Shown: positions 17,401 to 29,870, counted from the first letter of the stretch. The stretch is 64,000 nt of DNA from Rhodococcus phenolicus (GCF_001646785.1 NZ_LRRH01000020.1:62001-126000), one strand, 5' to 3'. Notes: generated by a model not told the origin, from the sequence alone. Program-made: numbers and translations.

Positions 17401-20400
17401 TGGGCGCGCGGCCGCCGGATGGTCAACGGATACGGGCCCAGCGAGATCACCGTGCAGATGGCCTCGGCGGACCTCACGCCCGGCACCTCCGTCACCGTCG
17501 GCGGGCCGGGCCCCGGATTCCGCGCCGTCGTCCTCGATCCGCGACTGCACCCCGTGCCGGTGGGCGTCGTCGGTGAGCTCTACGCGGCCGGTCCCGGGCT
17601 CGCCCGCGGATACCACCGACGCCCGGGAGCGACCGCCGTCCGATTCGTCGCCGACCCGTTCGGGCCGCCCGGGTCGCGGATGTACCGAACCGGGGACCTG
17701 ATGCGATGGGACGACGGGGACGACGGATCCGCCGGAACCCGGCCGGAACCGGTGCTGGCCTACCTCGGTCGCGCGGATCTGCAGGTGAAGGTGCGCGGTC
17801 GTCGGCTCGAACTCGGCGAGGTCGAGGCGGCACTGGCGAGCCTGGCCGAGGTGTCGCAGGCCGTCGCCGTCGTCCGGGAGGACGAGGGCCGGGAACGCCT
17901 GGTCGCGTACGTGGTGCCCGTGCCCGGGCGGATGCCGGACCCGGTGGCGCTCCGCGCCTCGGTCACGGCGATGCTGCCGGAATACATGGTGCCGGCCACC
18001 GTCGTGCCGCTGGCCGAGATGCCGCTCACCGCCAACGGCAAACTCGACCGCGCCGCTCTACCGGCACCGACGTTGCGTGGCGCGGTGTACCGTGCCCCCC
18101 GATCCCGGATCGAGCGCACGCTGGTGGGCGTGTTCGCGGAGGTGCTGCACCTCCCACCCGACCGGATCGGAATCGACGACGACTTCTTCGAACTCGGTGG
18201 TGATTCGCTGGTGGCCACCGGAGCCGTGGCCCGCATCAGGGCCGTGCTGCAGGCCGAGGTACCGATCCGGGTGATCTTCGAGGCGCCGCGCGTCGCGGAA
18301 CTCGCGCCCAGGCTCGCCGACTGCGGCCTCGCCCGGACGCCGCTCGTTCCGCAGTCCCGACCGGAACGAATCCCGTTGTCCTACGCGCAATCACGGCTCT
18401 GGTTCATCGATCGCTACGAAGGACCGTCCGCGACGTACAACATTCCGATGGCGGCCCGGCTGACCGGGCGAGTGGACGTCGCGGCCATGCAGGCGGCGTT
18501 CGGGGACGTCGTGGCTCGGCACGAGAGCCTGCGCACGGTGTTCGCGGAGATCGACGGAGTCGCCTTCCAGCAGATCCTGCCGCCGGCCCCGGCGACGCTG
18601 CCGGTGTCGACGATCCCGCCCGACGACGTGACGGACGCGATCCGCGCACAGGCACGGCGGCCGTTCGACCTGTCCACCGACATCCCGGTGCGTGCGGCGC
18701 TGCTGCGTACCGGACCCGCCGACCACATGCTCGTGCTGGTACTGCACCACATCGCCGGCGACGGCGCGTCGATGGTGCCGCTCGTGCGCGATCTGCTGCG
18801 CGCCTACGCGGCACGCTCGGCCGGGGCCGAACCGGACTGGGAACCCCTCCCGGTGCAGTACGCCGACTACACGCTGTGGCAACGCGCCGTGCTGGGCGGC
18901 AACGACGACCCCGGCAGCCCGATGCACGCCCAGTTCGCCTACTGGCAGCGGGAACTGGCCGGCGTGCCCGAATGCGTGACACTGCCATTCGACCGTCCCC
19001 GCCCCCCGATGCAGTCCTCCCGCGGCGGGCAGGTCGAGTTCACCGTGCCCGCGCGCCTGCGGGCCGCGGTCGACGACCTCGCCAGGGCGCACGGTGCCAC
19101 CGCGTCGATGGTCTTTCAAACGGCACTGGTCGTGCTGCTGCACAAACTCGGCGCCGGGCCGGACATCACCCTCGGCGGGCCGGTCGCCGGCCGCACCGAC
19201 GAAGCGCTCACGGACCTCGTGGGTTTCTTCGTCAACACCTGGGTGCTCCGGGTGGAGGACATCGCGGGGAACCGGTCGTTCGCCGAGATCCTCGACCGCG
19301 TCCGCGACAAGGCGCTGGCCGCCTACGAGAACCAGGATGCGCCGTTCGAGCGGCTCGTCGAACTGATCGCCCCGGAGCGTTCGACCGCGCACCACCCCCT
19401 GTTCCAGGTCGCTTTCGCGCTGCAGAACAACCCGGTGCCGCGGCTCGACCTTCCCGACCTGCACGTCGAGGTCGTCCCGATCCCTACCGAGATCGCCCGC
19501 TTCGACCTGTACGTCGGCCTCGCCGAGAGCACCCTGTCGGGAACGACCGCACCGGACGCCGGGGCCCTGCACGGGACGATCGAATACGCCGTCGACCTGT
19601 TCGATCGGGACACCGTCGAACACTTCGCCACCCGGTACCTGCGCGTCCTGGAATCGACGGTGACCTCCCCGGGCGACCCGCTCGGCCTCGTCGACCTGCT
19701 CGACCCGGTCGAGCGGCACCACCTCGTCGAGCAGTGGAGCGGTGCCGCGGTGTCCGCGCCCCAGCGCACCGTCGCCGCGCTGTTCGCCGAGCAGGCAGCG
19801 GCGACACCGGACGCCGTGGCGCTGACCTTCGGCACCCGCAGCTGGACGTACCGGCAGCTCGACGCGAACGCCAACCGGCTCGCGCGCCTGCTCGTCGAAC
19901 TGGAGGTGGGCGCCGAATCCGTCGTCGCCGTCGTCGTGGGACGGTCGCCCGCGCTGATCGTCGCGCTCCTCGCGATCACCGCCGCGGGCGGTGCGTACCT
20001 TCCCCTCGACCCCGACTACCCGAGCGAACGCACCGACTTCCTCCTCACCGACGCGGCGCCCCGGATGGTGCTCACCGACGACCGGCACTCGTCCGTGCCG
20101 GGCCACCGCCCCCACCTGGTCCTCGACACGGAGGGAGTCCCGCGGTCCCACCGTGCGCCCGACGACGCGCGGCCGGTCACCGACGACGACCGGATCCGCC
20201 CCCTCCGCCCCGCCGACACGGCGTACGTCATCTACACCTCAGGCTCCACCGGCGTGCCGAAGGGAGTGGCGATCACCCACGGGAACCTCGCGCACCTGGT
20301 GGTGCACAGCCCACTGTCGAACCGCGACCGGAAGCGGATGTCCACGATCTCCTCGCCCGGATTCGACGCGTCGGTGCTGGAAATCTGGCCGGCGCTGCTC

Positions 20401-23400
20401 ACCGGCTCGGAACTCGTGCTCGCCCCACCCGGACCGATCGATCCGTCGACCGCGGCGACGGTGGTGACCACGCAGGACGTGACGTGGATGTTCGCCACGA
20501 CACCGCTGTTCCACGCCCTGGCAGATCCCGCGGTCGTGCCGGCCCGGATGTGGGACCGGGTGGACCGGGTGGTCACCGGGGGCGACGTGCTCTCAACCGC
20601 CGTCCTCCGGCGATTCCGCGCCGCGCACCCGCGGACGGCGGTGGTCAACGCATACGGGCCGACGGAGACGACCGTCTGCGCTACGACCCACGAGATGCCG
20701 GGGACCACCGGGTCCGACGAACCGGATCTCCCGCACGAAACGGTGCCGATCGGCCGTCCCCTCCCGGGCGTCCGGGTCTACGTGCTCGACACCGGTCTGC
20801 TGCCGGTGCCGGTCGGTGTCCCCGGCGAGCTGTACATCACCGGTGCGGGCGTGGGCCGCGGATACACCGGTCGCGCGGCCCTGACCGCCTCCCGATTCGT
20901 CGCATGCCCGTTCGGCGACCCCGGGGCACGGATGTACCGCTCCGGCGACCTCGTGCGCTGGGTTCACCGCAATCGCACCGACGATCGAGCACCCGCCCCC
21001 TACCTCGAATTCACGGGCCGCACCGACGATCAGATCGAGGTGCGCGGATTCCGGATCGAACCCGGCGAGATCGAAGCGGCGCTGAACCGACATCCCGATG
21101 TCGCGCACGCCGTGGTGGTGGCCCGGGACACCCCCGGTGACGATGGCCGGAAACAGCTGGTCGGATACGTGGTGCTGAACAGGGAACCGGTAGTCCCCGG
21201 CGAACCGGTGCCCCCGGACGACGTCCGCATCACCGGCATCCGTCGCCACCTGACGCACCGGCTGCCGGACTACATGGTCCCGGCGGCGCTCGTCACACTG
21301 GCCGAGCTGCCGGTGACGGCGCACGGGAAACTCGACCGTCGGGCGCTGCCGGCCCCCGACTTCGCCGCGACCGGCCACGGATACGTGGCGCCGTCCACAC
21401 CGACCGAGGAAACCCTGGCACAGATCTTCGCGACGGTGCTCGGGATCGACACCGTCGGTGCACACGACTCCTTCTTCGCGCTCGGCGGCGACTCGATCAT
21501 GTCGATCCAGTTGGTCGCGCGGGCCAAGACCGCCGGCCTGGTGTTCACGCCGCGCGACGTCTTCGAACACAAGACCGTCGCCGCGCTCGCGGCAATAGTC
21601 ACGGCACCTGCCCCCGCGGCGCCGGCACTCGCGGAACTGCCCGGCGAAGGAATCGGCGACGTCCCGCTCACCCCGATCCTGCGATGGCTGCTCGACACCG
21701 GAGGATGCCGTCCCGGATTCCGGCAGGCGGTACTGCTGCCGCTCCCGACCGGCCTCCGGGACGACACCGTGCGCGCGGCGCTCCAGGCCGTCGTGGACCG
21801 GCACGACATGCTGCGCGCCCGGCTCTACACCGATGCCGGCGACGCACCCGGATGGCACTTCGAGACCCGGCCGATCGGGTCGGTCCCCGCCGGGGAGATC
21901 GTGCAGCGCATCCCGGTCGAGACCACCACCGGACCGGGATTCACGTCGATCGCCGCGGCACAGTGCGCAGCGGCGACGGACCGGCTGAACCCCGTTGCCG
22001 GGGTGATGCTGCAGAGCGTGTGGTTCGACGCCGACACCGACTCCCGTCTCCTGCTCGTCGCCCACCACACGGTGATCGACGGAGTGTCCTGGCGCATCCT
22101 GGCCACCGACCTCGCCGCCGCATGGGAGCGACTCGCGCACGGCCTCGAGCCCGATCTCGACCCGGTCGGCACATCCATGCGCCGATGGGCGCACGGCCTG
22201 ACCGAGGAAGCTCGCCGCGGGACCCGCACCGCCGAACTGGACCGGTGGCGCGCAACGCTGACCGGTGCCGATCCGATGCTCGGGACCAGACCGCTCGATC
22301 CCCGGATCGACGTCGGCGCCACGATCGGCACCCGGACCGTCGACATTCCCGCCCCGACCACCGCGGTGTTGCTCACGACCGTTCCGCAGGCGTTCCACGG
22401 CAGAGCGGTCGACGGTCTCCTCGCCGCCCTCGCCGCGGCGGTGATCGCCCGGCGCGCAGAGAACGGCACCCAGCTCGCAGAGGTCCTGGTGGGCCTCGAA
22501 GGACACGGACGGGAAGAACAGGTGATGCCCGGCGCCGACCTGTCTCGGACCATCGGCTGGTTCACCACTTCGTACCCGGTGCGAGTCGACCTCGCCGGCA
22601 TCGACCCCGCCGGCATGGCGCGCGGCGACGCCGCGGCGGCGGCAGCGGTCAAGACCGTCAAGGAACAACTGCTCGCGATCCCCGACCACGGAATCGGATT
22701 CGGCATCCTGCGCTATCTCGACGAGACGACCCGCGCGGTGCTCGAACCGTTCCCCGGGCCTCAGATCGCGTTCAACTACCTGGGGCGGATCGGTACCCCG
22801 ATCCCGGCCGCGGCCGCCGATGCCGTTCCGTCCGATGGTCTCGACGCTGTTCCGCCCCAGGGTCTCGACCCCGTGCCCGCGGGGGGTCTCGACCCTCACC
22901 AGCCGCTACCGGCCGTGGTCACGATCAACACGGCTGCGGTCGACACCCCCGACGGGACCGTCCTGCGCGCAGACTTCGCCTACGCCACCGGTGTCGTCGG
23001 CGCAGAGGAGATCGCCGCACTCGCGGACCGGTGGCGAACCATGCTGACCGGTCTCGCGCGCCACGTCGCCCGCCCCGGAGCGGGCGGACACACCCCGTCC
23101 GACTTTCCTCTGGTCGAGTTGCCGCAGCACCGTATCGACGATCTGGAACTGCGCTGTCCCGCACTCGAGGACGTGTGGCCGCTGACCCCGCTACAGGCCG
23201 GACTGCTGTTCCACGCCCTGCAATCCGATTCGATCGACGCGTACACGGTGCAACTGACCCTGCGCCTCGGTGGGACGGTCGACGCCCCGCGGCTGCGGCG
23301 AGCCGTCGACACCCTGGCGACGCGACACCCCAACCTCCGGGTCACCTTCGATCTCGACGCAGCGGGGCCACCGGTCCAGATCGTGCACGGCGGCCTCGGG

Positions 23401-26400
23401 ATTCCCCTCCTCGAGCGAGATCTCAGCGGACTCGACGCCGCCGCCCGCGACCGCGAGCTCGGCGACCTGCAGACCGCCGACCGCACCCGGCGATTCGACC
23501 CGGCCCGCGGGCCGCTGCTCCGGCTGACCCTGGTCATCCTCGGACCGGACGACGCGCGGCTGGTGTTCACCGGCCACCACCTGCTGCTCGACGGCTGGTC
23601 CGCGCCGCTGCTGCTGAAGGAACTGCTCGTCCTCTACGCGAACGACACGGACACCGCGGCACTCCCGCCCGTGCGGCCCTACCGGGACTATCTGCGCTGG
23701 CTCGTGCAGCAGGACGACGTCTCCGCCCGGACCGCGTGGGCACGCTACCTCGGCGGGCTCGACCGGCCCACCCTCGTCGCGGCGGCCGCGCAGGACGCGC
23801 CCGTGTCGGCACTGTCCGAGGAATCGACCTGCGCGCTCACCACCGCCGCGACCCGGCGCCTGCGCGCATACACCCGCGAACGCGCGGTCACCGCGGGAAC
23901 CCTGATGCAGGTCGCGTGGTCGATCGTGCTGGCCGGACTCACCTCGCACGACGACGTGGTCTTCGGAACCACCGTCTCGGGGCGACCCGCAGACGTACCC
24001 GGCATCGAAGAGATGATCGGGCTGTTCGTCAACACCGTCCCCGTCCGGGTCCGCCTCGATCCCTACGAGACGCTCGGGTCGCTGGTCGAGCGGATCCGCA
24101 CCGAGCAAACCGACCTGCTGGACCGGCATCACCTCGGGCTCACCGAGATCCAGCATGCGAGCGGTCCCGCCGCCTCCTTCGACACACTGACGGTGTTCGA
24201 GTCCTATCCGGTCGACCGCCCCGCGCTGTCGGCGGCCATCGACCTCGCCGGCCTGCAGGTCCGCGAGGTCACCGCCCGCGACTCGGGGCACTACCCGCTG
24301 ACCCTGATCGCGCACCTGGACGACCGGATGCATCTGCGCCTCAGCTACCGGCCGGATCTGTTCGCGCGCAGCACGGCCGACGAGATCGTCTCGCGGGTCG
24401 CCCGGGTCCTCGAGACCGTCGTCACCCGACCGGACCTGCCGCTCGGGCGCCTCCGGGTCGCCGGCAGGAACACCCCGCACACCCTGACCACGCCAGCCCG
24501 CCCGGACGCGGAGCCCGACCGGACCTGGACCGGGATCCTCGACACCTGGTCCCGGCGGACTCCCGACGCCGTCGCGGTGGTCGACGGACGGCAGCGATGG
24601 ACCTACGCCCGATTCGACCGGCAGGTGAACAGGCTCGCGCGGCTGCTCCTCGCCCGCGGAGTCCGCCCGGAAACCCCCGTCGCCGTGGCGATGCGGCGTT
24701 CGCTCGACGGGTTGGTCGCGATGCACGCCGTCGTCCGGGCCGGCGGCGTGTACGTACCTGTCGACCCCGGCCATCCCGCCGATCGGCTGGCCGAGATCCT
24801 TGCCGCGGTCGATCCGCTGTGCCTGCTCACCCGCGACACCGGGATCGATCTGCCCGGGACGATCCCGGTCGTGTCCGTCGGCGACGCCGACCTGGACCGC
24901 TTCGCCGCATCGGCGGTCACCGACACCGACCGCGCGGCCCCGGTTCGGTCCGACAACGGCGCGTACATGATCTTCACCTCGGGGTCGACGGGAAAGCCCA
25001 AGGGTGTCGTCGTCACCCACCGCGGCATCGCGAACCTGGCGGGCCGGCTGACGGACGTCGCGGACCGGACGTCGCGGATAGCGCAGTCCGTGTCGCCGAA
25101 CTTCGACGTGTCGCTGCTCGAATCGTTCGTGGCGTTCGCGGCGGGAGCGCAGCTCGTCGTGGTGCCGCCCGAGGTGTGTGCCGGGGCCGACCTCACGCAC
25201 TTCCTCGCCGCAGCGCGGATCACCCACCTGTACACGACCCCCGCGGTCCTGGCGACGCTCGACCCGGTGGCACTGCCGGACCTGACGTTCGTGAGCGTCG
25301 GGGGCGAGACGTGCCCGCCGTCGCTGGTGACGACCTGGGCGCCCGGCCGTCACATGGTCAACGGGTACGGCCCGAGCGAGGCTACGGTGATGTCGAACGT
25401 GCTCGACCCGCTCGCCCCCGGCGCGGCCGTCACCGTCGGTGCGCCGATGCCGGGCTTCACCGAGACCATGCTCGACCGGCGGCTGCAGCCGGTGCCGGCC
25501 GGCGCGGTGGGGGAGCTGTACCTCTCCGGACCCGGGCTGGCACGAGGCTATCTCGGGCAGCCCGGCACGACCGCGACCCGCTTCGTCGCGGACCCGTTCG
25601 GGGAGCCCGGCGCCCGGGCGTACCGCACCGGCGACCTGATGCGAGGAACAGTCGTGTCCGGTCGCATCCAACCCCGCTTCGTCGGACGCGCGGACCTCCA
25701 GGTCAAGCTGCACGGTCTGCGCATCGAACCCGAGGACGTCGAGGCCGCACTGCTGCGCCATCCCGCGATCACCCGCGCCGCCGTGGTGGTGCGCGACGAC
25801 GGCGGCGGCGACCGGCTGGTCGGCTACGTGGTCGCGGACGGTGCACCGATGATCGACACCGCGGACGTGCTGCGCCGCGCGGCCGAAGTGCTGCCTCGGT
25901 ACATGGTCCCGACGGCACTCGTGGTGCTGGACGGACTCCCCGTCACCACCGGCGGAAAGGTGGACCGTGCGGCGTTGCCCGCCGCCGCGCCCGCCCCTGC
26001 CCGATACCGTCCACCCCGAACCGCGAGGGAACGTGCCACGACAGCCGCGTTCGCCGCGGTGCTCGACCGCGACCGCGTCGGTCTCGACGACAACTTCTTC
26101 GACCTCGGCGGGAACTCGCTGGCAGCTGCCGCCGTGGCGTCGGCACTGCGCAGCGAGCTGGGCCGGGATCTCCCGCTCGGGCTGATCTTCCTCGATCCCA
26201 CACCGGCCGGTCTGGCCCGGCGCCTCGACGACACGGCCGCGGAGACCATCGCCGTGCCGTCCGGGACCCTCGACGTGATGATCACCCTTCGTGGGAGCGG
26301 GCACCGGACACCGGTGTTCTGCGTGCATCCCGCGATCGGCATCTCCTGGGTGTACGCCGGGCTCCTGCGCTACCTGCCGGACCGTCCGCTGTACGGACTG

Positions 26401-27039
26401 CAACTGCCGTTCCTGTCCGGCGGTCCCACCTACGCGACGCCCGCCGCGCTCGCGCACCGGTACGTCGAGGAGTTGCGGACCGTCCGGCCGCGCGGGCCGT
26501 ACACCCTGCTCGGCTGGTCCCAGGGGGGACTGATGGTCCACCACATGGGCGTCGAGCTGCGCGACGCGGGCGAGACCGTCGACCTGGTGATCCTGGACTA
26601 CTACCCGACCGAACGTGACCGGCGAACCCTCACGCTCGCCGAGATGCTCACCGGACTGGGAATCGAGATCCCCGGCGACGGGGGAGAGACGCTGTCCTAC
26701 GAGGACGCCGTCGGTGCGGTCGATCGGGCCGTCGGGCACGACACGGGACTCACTGCCCGTGACCTCGAGCGGATCATGGCGGCGTATACGCAAGGCCGGG
26801 CGGATGCGCCGAACCTCGCGCTGCGCTCGTTCGACGGGGACCTGCTCTTCTTCGCCGCCGCGCGATCCCTCGACGGGCCCGACGGCGCCTCACCCGCGCT
26901 GTGGCGGCCGCTCGTGACCGGAACGATCACCGAGCACACGATCGGATGCGACCACCTGCAGATGATGACCCCGGATACGCTCGCGACGCTCGGGCCGCTG
27001 CTGGCCGGCCACCTCGACGCGCGCCCCGGCGGATCGTGA
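14416..27039 (+). CDS. Trimodular nonribosomal peptide synthetase
   Basis: The 4,207-residue enzyme reads, by motif: starter-type C1 (residues 20-450; HHIALDG near 152), an extra C-terminal half of a C domain lacking the His motif (about 453-700), A1 ([10 protein letters not shown] near 873), carrier 1 (GGDSL near 1260), C2 (HHIAGDG near 1443), A2 ([10 protein letters not shown] near 1939), carrier 2 (GGDSI near 2354), epimerase E (HHTVIDG near 2550), C3 (HHLLLDGWS near 3054, after [13 protein letters not shown]), A3 ([10 protein letters not shown] near 3520), carrier 3 (GGNSL near 3895) and thioesterase (GWSQGG near 4033, His near 4178). It should make a tripeptide with a D-residue at position 2, N-acylated if C1 is a true starter. 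Hand-aligned specificity codes are DLFCSGGVQ, DALFVGAVC and DVLYSGGVM; none is a sure match. AGGGGG precedes the ATG. Confidence 0.95.
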   Translation: MATPVIHSEADTGDEHIPEGAFPLSPAQYGIWLAQQLAPDVPYVIAQYVEFHGHLDLDLVRAVATRAGREFETVFLRLIEVDGRPFQMIDPDLGFDTEVLDFRDADDPQAAAETWLRRDVETAIDLLADRLCRIAVLRVGPEDFLVYIKAHHIALDGYGAMILVERSAAMYTAALDGRTIERKPPADLRTLYEKDRQYRDSRRFVADRDYWRERVRDFAESPEVSEVPPAVRTITTRAELPAATDARLTDPSAPGGASPAAVILAAFACCFSRLSGRCEVLVHIPVSARTTAELRRSAGMLVNVVPLRIRIVPDEPIEDLVQRTHLELVGALRHQACGIEDIRRSSVAPMSRFSVPLVNVMLFDQQPRLGDLVGIPHVLSRGPVGDRLITVSRTGTPAGTTIEFRANPNRYRVDEAAEQCAQIAEVLEEFLTVDPRTPLTSVHPPSAVAAAPRYRATELLAHWTEVLAGTPAPPNLSPDRSAVARPAGPTAIGRRWAEAVHPLGSDLYRGIVALADRHGTDPFTVLHAVTAILVARLTGTDDVVVGTDPPATGDSAPAIAEFVPLRTRVRGATGMAALLDDVRRVDGEAFEHAAVPGQRLLDALAPTRNGSHTPLFGVTVERDAAAAAASAEHTALGAVDLRIGLTGPSAATADAALRIRYDPDVHDAGTIAGFAHRMHRLLAAAVADPAIPIGDVDLLDVTERRVLAPVTGPPSVPDRTLPEILAAAVAVDPDATAVTCGQVRMSYRELDATSARLARLLVEAGAGPERFVAIGMARSVESVLAVWAVTRTGAAFVPVDPGYPQDRIDFMLHDCGAVLGLTTVEQRSRLSDRVRWVMLDDPRVIATLTRYPERTVTAADGRAIVRPDQPAYLIYTSGSTGTPKGVVVAHRGLSNLVAHTRTLATADSRVWHGTSPSFDLAVFELLVTFGAAGHLVVGHTTVFGGEELARELDAAHVTHLCTTPAVLATLDPDHVQGIRFVSVGGEDCPPGLVDRWARGRRMVNGYGPSEITVQMASADLTPGTSVTVGGPGPGFRAVVLDPRLHPVPVGVVGELYAAGPGLARGYHRRPGATAVRFVADPFGPPGSRMYRTGDLMRWDDGDDGSAGTRPEPVLAYLGRADLQVKVRGRRLELGEVEAALASLAEVSQAVAVVREDEGRERLVAYVVPVPGRMPDPVALRASVTAMLPEYMVPATVVPLAEMPLTANGKLDRAALPAPTLRGAVYRAPRSRIERTLVGVFAEVLHLPPDRIGIDDDFFELGGDSLVATGAVARIRAVLQAEVPIRVIFEAPRVAELAPRLADCGLARTPLVPQSRPERIPLSYAQSRLWFIDRYEGPSATYNIPMAARLTGRVDVAAMQAAFGDVVARHESLRTVFAEIDGVAFQQILPPAPATLPVSTIPPDDVTDAIRAQARRPFDLSTDIPVRAALLRTGPADHMLVLVLHHIAGDGASMVPLVRDLLRAYAARSAGAEPDWEPLPVQYADYTLWQRAVLGGNDDPGSPMHAQFAYWQRELAGVPECVTLPFDRPRPPMQSSRGGQVEFTVPARLRAAVDDLARAHGATASMVFQTALVVLLHKLGAGPDITLGGPVAGRTDEALTDLVGFFVNTWVLRVEDIAGNRSFAEILDRVRDKALAAYENQDAPFERLVELIAPERSTAHHPLFQVAFALQNNPVPRLDLPDLHVEVVPIPTEIARFDLYVGLAESTLSGTTAPDAGALHGTIEYAVDLFDRDTVEHFATRYLRVLESTVTSPGDPLGLVDLLDPVERHHLVEQWSGAAVSAPQRTVAALFAEQAAATPDAVALTFGTRSWTYRQLDANANRLARLLVELEVGAESVVAVVVGRSPALIVALLAITAAGGAYLPLDPDYPSERTDFLLTDAAPRMVLTDDRHSSVPGHRPHLVLDTEGVPRSHRAPDDARPVTDDDRIRPLRPADTAYVIYTSGSTGVPKGVAITHGNLAHLVVHSPLSNRDRKRMSTISSPGFDASVLEIWPALLTGSELVLAPPGPIDPSTAATVVTTQDVTWMFATTPLFHALADPAVVPARMWDRVDRVVTGGDVLSTAVLRRFRAAHPRTAVVNAYGPTETTVCATTHEMPGTTGSDEPDLPHETVPIGRPLPGVRVYVLDTGLLPVPVGVPGELYITGAGVGRGYTGRAALTASRFVACPFGDPGARMYRSGDLVRWVHRNRTDDRAPAPYLEFTGRTDDQIEVRGFRIEPGEIEAALNRHPDVAHAVVVARDTPGDDGRKQLVGYVVLNREPVVPGEPVPPDDVRITGIRRHLTHRLPDYMVPAALVTLAELPVTAHGKLDRRALPAPDFAATGHGYVAPSTPTEETLAQIFATVLGIDTVGAHDSFFALGGDSIMSIQLVARAKTAGLVFTPRDVFEHKTVAALAAIVTAPAPAAPALAELPGEGIGDVPLTPILRWLLDTGGCRPGFRQAVLLPLPTGLRDDTVRAALQAVVDRHDMLRARLYTDAGDAPGWHFETRPIGSVPAGEIVQRIPVETTTGPGFTSIAAAQCAAATDRLNPVAGVMLQSVWFDADTDSRLLLVAHHTVIDGVSWRILATDLAAAWERLAHGLEPDLDPVGTSMRRWAHGLTEEARRGTRTAELDRWRATLTGADPMLGTRPLDPRIDVGATIGTRTVDIPAPTTAVLLTTVPQAFHGRAVDGLLAALAAAVIARRAENGTQLAEVLVGLEGHGREEQVMPGADLSRTIGWFTTSYPVRVDLAGIDPAGMARGDAAAAAAVKTVKEQLLAIPDHGIGFGILRYLDETTRAVLEPFPGPQIAFNYLGRIGTPIPAAAADAVPSDGLDAVPPQGLDPVPAGGLDPHQPLPAVVTINTAAVDTPDGTVLRADFAYATGVVGAEEIAALADRWRTMLTGLARHVARPGAGGHTPSDFPLVELPQHRIDDLELRCPALEDVWPLTPLQAGLLFHALQSDSIDAYTVQLTLRLGGTVDAPRLRRAVDTLATRHPNLRVTFDLDAAGPPVQIVHGGLGIPLLERDLSGLDAAARDRELGDLQTADRTRRFDPARGPLLRLTLVILGPDDARLVFTGHHLLLDGWSAPLLLKELLVLYANDTDTAALPPVRPYRDYLRWLVQQDDVSARTAWARYLGGLDRPTLVAAAAQDAPVSALSEESTCALTTAATRRLRAYTRERAVTAGTLMQVAWSIVLAGLTSHDDVVFGTTVSGRPADVPGIEEMIGLFVNTVPVRVRLDPYETLGSLVERIRTEQTDLLDRHHLGLTEIQHASGPAASFDTLTVFESYPVDRPALSAAIDLAGLQVREVTARDSGHYPLTLIAHLDDRMHLRLSYRPDLFARSTADEIVSRVARVLETVVTRPDLPLGRLRVAGRNTPHTLTTPARPDAEPDRTWTGILDTWSRRTPDAVAVVDGRQRWTYARFDRQVNRLARLLLARGVRPETPVAVAMRRSLDGLVAMHAVVRAGGVYVPVDPGHPADRLAEILAAVDPLCLLTRDTGIDLPGTIPVVSVGDADLDRFAASAVTDTDRAAPVRSDNGAYMIFTSGSTGKPKGVVVTHRGIANLAGRLTDVADRTSRIAQSVSPNFDVSLLESFVAFAAGAQLVVVPPEVCAGADLTHFLAAARITHLYTTPAVLATLDPVALPDLTFVSVGGETCPPSLVTTWAPGRHMVNGYGPSEATVMSNVLDPLAPGAAVTVGAPMPGFTETMLDRRLQPVPAGAVGELYLSGPGLARGYLGQPGTTATRFVADPFGEPGARAYRTGDLMRGTVVSGRIQPRFVGRADLQVKLHGLRIEPEDVEAALLRHPAITRAAVVVRDDGGGDRLVGYVVADGAPMIDTADVLRRAAEVLPRYMVPTALVVLDGLPVTTGGKVDRAALPAAAPAPARYRPPRTARERATTAAFAAVLDRDRVGLDDNFFDLGGNSLAAAAVASALRSELGRDLPLGLIFLDPTPAGLARRLDDTAAETIAVPSGTLDVMITLRGSGHRTPVFCVHPAIGISWVYAGLLRYLPDRPLYGLQLPFLSGGPTYATPAALAHRYVEELRTVRPRGPYTLLGWSQGGLMVHHMGVELRDAGETVDLVILDYYPTERDRRTLTLAEMLTGLGIEIPGDGGETLSYEDAVGAVDRAVGHDTGLTARDLERIMAAYTQGRADAPNLALRSFDGDLLFFAAARSLDGPDGASPALWRPLVTGTITEHTIGCDHLQMMTPDTLATLGPLLAGHLDARPGGS
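22822..22893 (+). repeat. Three in-frame 24-bp repeats inside the NRPS epimerization domain
   Basis: Three consecutive 24-base units (22822-22845, 22846-22869, 22870-22893) each end in GGTCTCGAC and encode an octapeptide of form (A/P)VPxxGLD. They lie shortly after the FNYLGR motif of the E domain (about residue 2785), probably in a surface loop. Copies differ at several bases but keep frame and length. Confidence 0.85.
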
Positions 27040-27051
27040 CGGGTGCGGTGA

Positions 27052-27759
27052 TCAGGACGCCTTCGTCGGGTCCCGATCGGTGTCGTCGACGGCGTCGAGT
27101 GCGGAACCCGCGGGTTCGGGGAGCCGCGCCTCGAGCCACAGTCCTGCGACTCCCACGAGCAGGCACACGACCGTCACGGCCATGAGCGCCGGATCGGTCC
27201 GTCCCGTCAACGCGTCACCGAGCAGGACCACCCCGATCGTGCCGGGCAGGATTCCCACGAGCGTGGCCAGCGTGTACGGCACCGGGCGCACAGACGACAC
27301 CGCGCAGCAGTAGTTCACCACCGAGAACGGTGCCGGGGCGATCAGGCGCAGCGATCCGACCGCGAGCCAGCCGCGCCGCGCGAGCCGCAGATCCACCGCC
27401 TTCGCCGCCGGATGCGTCAGATACGACGAGACCGCCCGGCGGCCGATCCGGCGCACCAGCAGGAAGGCGAGCACCGCGCTCACCGTGGTCGCTGCGACGG
27501 AGACGGTGATCCCGGTGCCAGCCCCGAACAGCACGCCAGCGCTGAGGGTGAACATGGTGCGCGGCACCGGCGCGATCGTCACGAGGGTGTGCACCAGGAA
27601 GAACACGAGGAGGAACGATGGTCCGATCGCCTCCGACCAGCCACGGATCTCCCCGATCGACGGGTGGGGGAGCAGGGTGGCGGCCACGGCCACTGCGACC
27701 AGGGCAACGAGTGCGGCGAGGAGCCCGAGGATTCTGCGGTCGTTCAGGAGCCTCGTCAC
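27052..27759 (-). CDS. TVP38/TMEM64-family membrane protein
   Basis: The 235-residue protein has about six hydrophobic segments and the family core (FTLSAGVLFGAGTGI, then GSLRLIAPAPFSVVNYCCAVSSV in two parts, then GILPGTIG). It corresponds to Rv1491c, which also lies next to mutA in M. tuberculosis. TVP38/DedA-type proteins are membrane proteins implicated in lipid scrambling or membrane homeostasis. The GTG at 27759 gives a short cytoplasmic N-terminus before the first segment. It converges with the NRPS, whose stop is 12 bases away, and is divergent from mutA. Its presence marks where the conserved gene order resumes after the accessory insert. Confidence 0.85.
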   Translation of the reverse strand: MTRLLNDRRILGLLAALVALVAVAVAATLLPHPSIGEIRGWSEAIGPSFLLVFFLVHTLVTIAPVPRTMFTLSAGVLFGAGTGITVSVAATTVSAVLAFLLVRRIGRRAVSSYLTHPAAKAVDLRLARRGWLAVGSLRLIAPAPFSVVNYCCAVSSVRPVPYTLATLVGILPGTIGVVLLGDALTGRTDPALMAVTVVCLLVGVAGLWLEARLPEPAGSALDAVDDTDRDPTKAS

Positions 27760-27866
27760 GAGCGTCCACGATACCGGGCGGTCCGGCGGACCGGCCGGTG
27801 CCCACCTGGCCTGCGGCGGCGGGTAGATTGCCCTGCGACAACGCTATTAACGATCGCTAGAAAAAC

Positions 27867-27882
27867 TGTGGTGATCCCCACA
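27867..27882. promoter_or_regulatory. Palindrome TGTGG-N6-CCACA upstream of mutA
   Basis: TGTGG at 27867-27871 is mirrored by CCACA at 27878-27882 in the 248-base divergent gap between the TVP38-type gene and mutA. It could be an operator for either gene. No cobalamin riboswitch core was seen in this gap. Confidence 0.3.
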
Positions 27883-28007
27883 ATAGTCCCGGCGTGTATG
27901 CGGCTAGCATCACACGAGAATCCGCCTAAGGTATCCACGGCCACACAGGCCGAGAACCTGCACCATCAGCCTGCACCACAATCCGCAGCGTAGGAGAGGA
28001 ACCGCAC

Positions 28008-29870
28008 GTGTCATTAGCTGCAGAAGCCGAGGACGCCGCGCGCGCGTACGCGCAGTGGCAGAACGCGGTGGCCGGCGTGCTCGCGAAGTCACGCCGCGTC
28101 GAGCCCACCGAACTCGGCCCGGAGCCGCAGCGACTGCTCGAGACCACCACGTACGACGACGTCACCGTCAATCCCCTCTACGGGATTCGCGACGAGCTCC
28201 CCGAGGCGCCGCTGCCCGGTGAGTTCCCGTACGTGCGCGGAACCTCGGCGACCCGCGACGTCAACGCCGGCTGGCTCGTGTCCGCGCAGTTCGGCGGCAC
28301 CGACGCCGCCGCCGCCAACGAGCGGATCCTCTCGGCACTCGAGAGCGGCGTCAGCGCGCTCTGGCTGCAGGTCGGCGCCGAGGCGCTGCCCGCCGACGCC
28401 CTGCCCGCCGTGCTCGACCAGGTGCTGCTCGACCTCGCGCCGATCACCCTCGACGCCGGCGCCGACACCGCTGCGGCCGCCGACGCGCTGTACGCGCTGC
28501 TCGACGCCCGCACCGACGTCGCGGACCGTGCCGCCGTCCGGATCGCGCTCGGTGCCGCACCGCTGACCAGCGCATTCTCCGGTCGCGACGACGTCTCCGT
28601 CGCCGACGCCATCGCCCTCGCGGCAGCCGCGTCCGAGCGCGCCGAGAGTGTCCGCGCCCTGACCGTCGACGGCACCGCGTTCCACAACGCCGGCGCCTCC
28701 GACGCCGAGGAACTCGGCGCCGCGATCGCCGCGGGTCTGGAGTACCTGCGCGAACTGGTCACCGCGGGACGGACCGCGGCCGGTGCACTCGGCCAGATCG
28801 AGTTCCGGCTCGCCGCCACCGACGACCAGTTCCAGACCATCGCCAAGTTCCGTGCCGGCCGCCGGCTCTGGGCGCGCGTCGCCCAGGTCGTCGGCGCCGC
28901 CGACGCCGGCACCGCTCCGCAGCATGCCGTCACGTCCGCCGCGATGATGACCCAGCGCGATCCGTGGGTGAACATGCTGCGCACCACCCTCGCCGCGTTC
29001 GGCGCCGGCGTCGGCGGCGCGGACTCGGTCACGGTGCTGCCGTTCGACGTGGCACTGCCTGCCGGGGTGCTCGACGTGTCCGAGGCGTTCTCCGAGCGCA
29101 TCGCCCGCAACACCCAGCTGCTGCTGCTCGAGGAGTCCAACCTGGGCCGCGTCCTCGATCCGGGTGCCGGTTCCTGGTATGTCGAGGAACTCACCGCGCA
29201 GGTCGCCGGCAAGGCGTGGGAGTTCTTCCAGCAGATCGAGGCGGCCGGTGGTTACCGCGCGGCGCTCGACGCCGGTCTGATCTCCGACCGGATCGCCGCG
29301 ACCCGCGCCCGCCGCGACGCCGACATCGCGCATCGTCGCACCTCGGTGACCGGTGTCAACGAGTTCCCGAATCTCGGCGAGGCGCCGCTGCCCGCCGACG
29401 TCGCCGATTCCGGTGCGTTCGCCGCCCGTTACGCCGCGCCGTTCGAGGCGCTGCGCGACCGCTCGGACGCGTACCTGGCCGCCCACGGCGCCCGCCCGAC
29501 GGTGCTGCTCGCTCCGCTCGGTCCCGTCGCCGAGCACAACGTCCGCTCGACGTTCGCGGCGAACCTGCTCGCCGCCGGCGGTATCGAGGCGGTCAACCCG
29601 GGTCCGCTCGCCCTCGACACGATCGCGCAGGCCGTCACGGATACCGGCGCGACCGTCGCCGTCCTGTGCGGAACCGACAAGCGGTACGGCGAGGACGCCG
29701 GTCCCGCGGTTGCCGCGCTGCGCGCCGCGGGCATCTCCACCGTCCTGCTCGCGGGGCCGGAGAAGGCCGTCGGTGACGCCGAAGGCGAGGCGCGGCCGGA
29801 CGGGTTCCTCACCGCCAAGATCGACGCGATCGCCGCGCTGACCGACCTGCTGAACACCCTGGGAGCGTAA
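28008..29870 (+). CDS. mutA: Methylmalonyl-CoA mutase small (beta) subunit
   Basis: The 620-residue protein is homologous to MutB but lacks the cobalamin-binding DxHxxG motif: the equivalent region reads LGPVAEHNVRSTFAANLL. That is the mark of the non-catalytic small subunit. It forms a heterodimer with MutB, which isomerises methylmalonyl-CoA and succinyl-CoA in propionate metabolism. GTG at 28008 is preceded by AGGAGAGGA. The stop TAA abuts the GTG of mutB, so the two are coupled. The order TVP38-mutA-mutB follows M. tuberculosis Rv1491c-Rv1493. Confidence 0.95.
   Translation: MSLAAEAEDAARAYAQWQNAVAGVLAKSRRVEPTELGPEPQRLLETTTYDDVTVNPLYGIRDELPEAPLPGEFPYVRGTSATRDVNAGWLVSAQFGGTDAAAANERILSALESGVSALWLQVGAEALPADALPAVLDQVLLDLAPITLDAGADTAAAADALYALLDARTDVADRAAVRIALGAAPLTSAFSGRDDVSVADAIALAAAASERAESVRALTVDGTAFHNAGASDAEELGAAIAAGLEYLRELVTAGRTAAGALGQIEFRLAATDDQFQTIAKFRAGRRLWARVAQVVGAADAGTAPQHAVTSAAMMTQRDPWVNMLRTTLAAFGAGVGGADSVTVLPFDVALPAGVLDVSEAFSERIARNTQLLLLEESNLGRVLDPGAGSWYVEELTAQVAGKAWEFFQQIEAAGGYRAALDAGLISDRIAATRARRDADIAHRRTSVTGVNEFPNLGEAPLPADVADSGAFAARYAAPFEALRDRSDAYLAAHGARPTVLLAPLGPVAEHNVRSTFAANLLAAGGIEAVNPGPLALDTIAQAVTDTGATVAVLCGTDKRYGEDAGPAVAALRAAGISTVLLAGPEKAVGDAEGEARPDGFLTAKIDAIAALTDLLNTLGA

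Noticed and set aside
23191-26793. A 1,200-codon open frame antisense to the NRPS
   Set aside because: It is a GC-driven shadow of the NRPS with biased composition and no domain or plausible start signal.
14416-27039. Naming the NRPS product as a known siderophore
   Set aside because: A-domain codes read by eye do not match a known set clearly, no ornithine hydroxylase or DHB genes are present, and no iron box precedes the gene.
27760-28007. Cobalamin riboswitch upstream of mutA
   Set aside because: I looked for the conserved B12-box core in the 248-base leader and did not find it.
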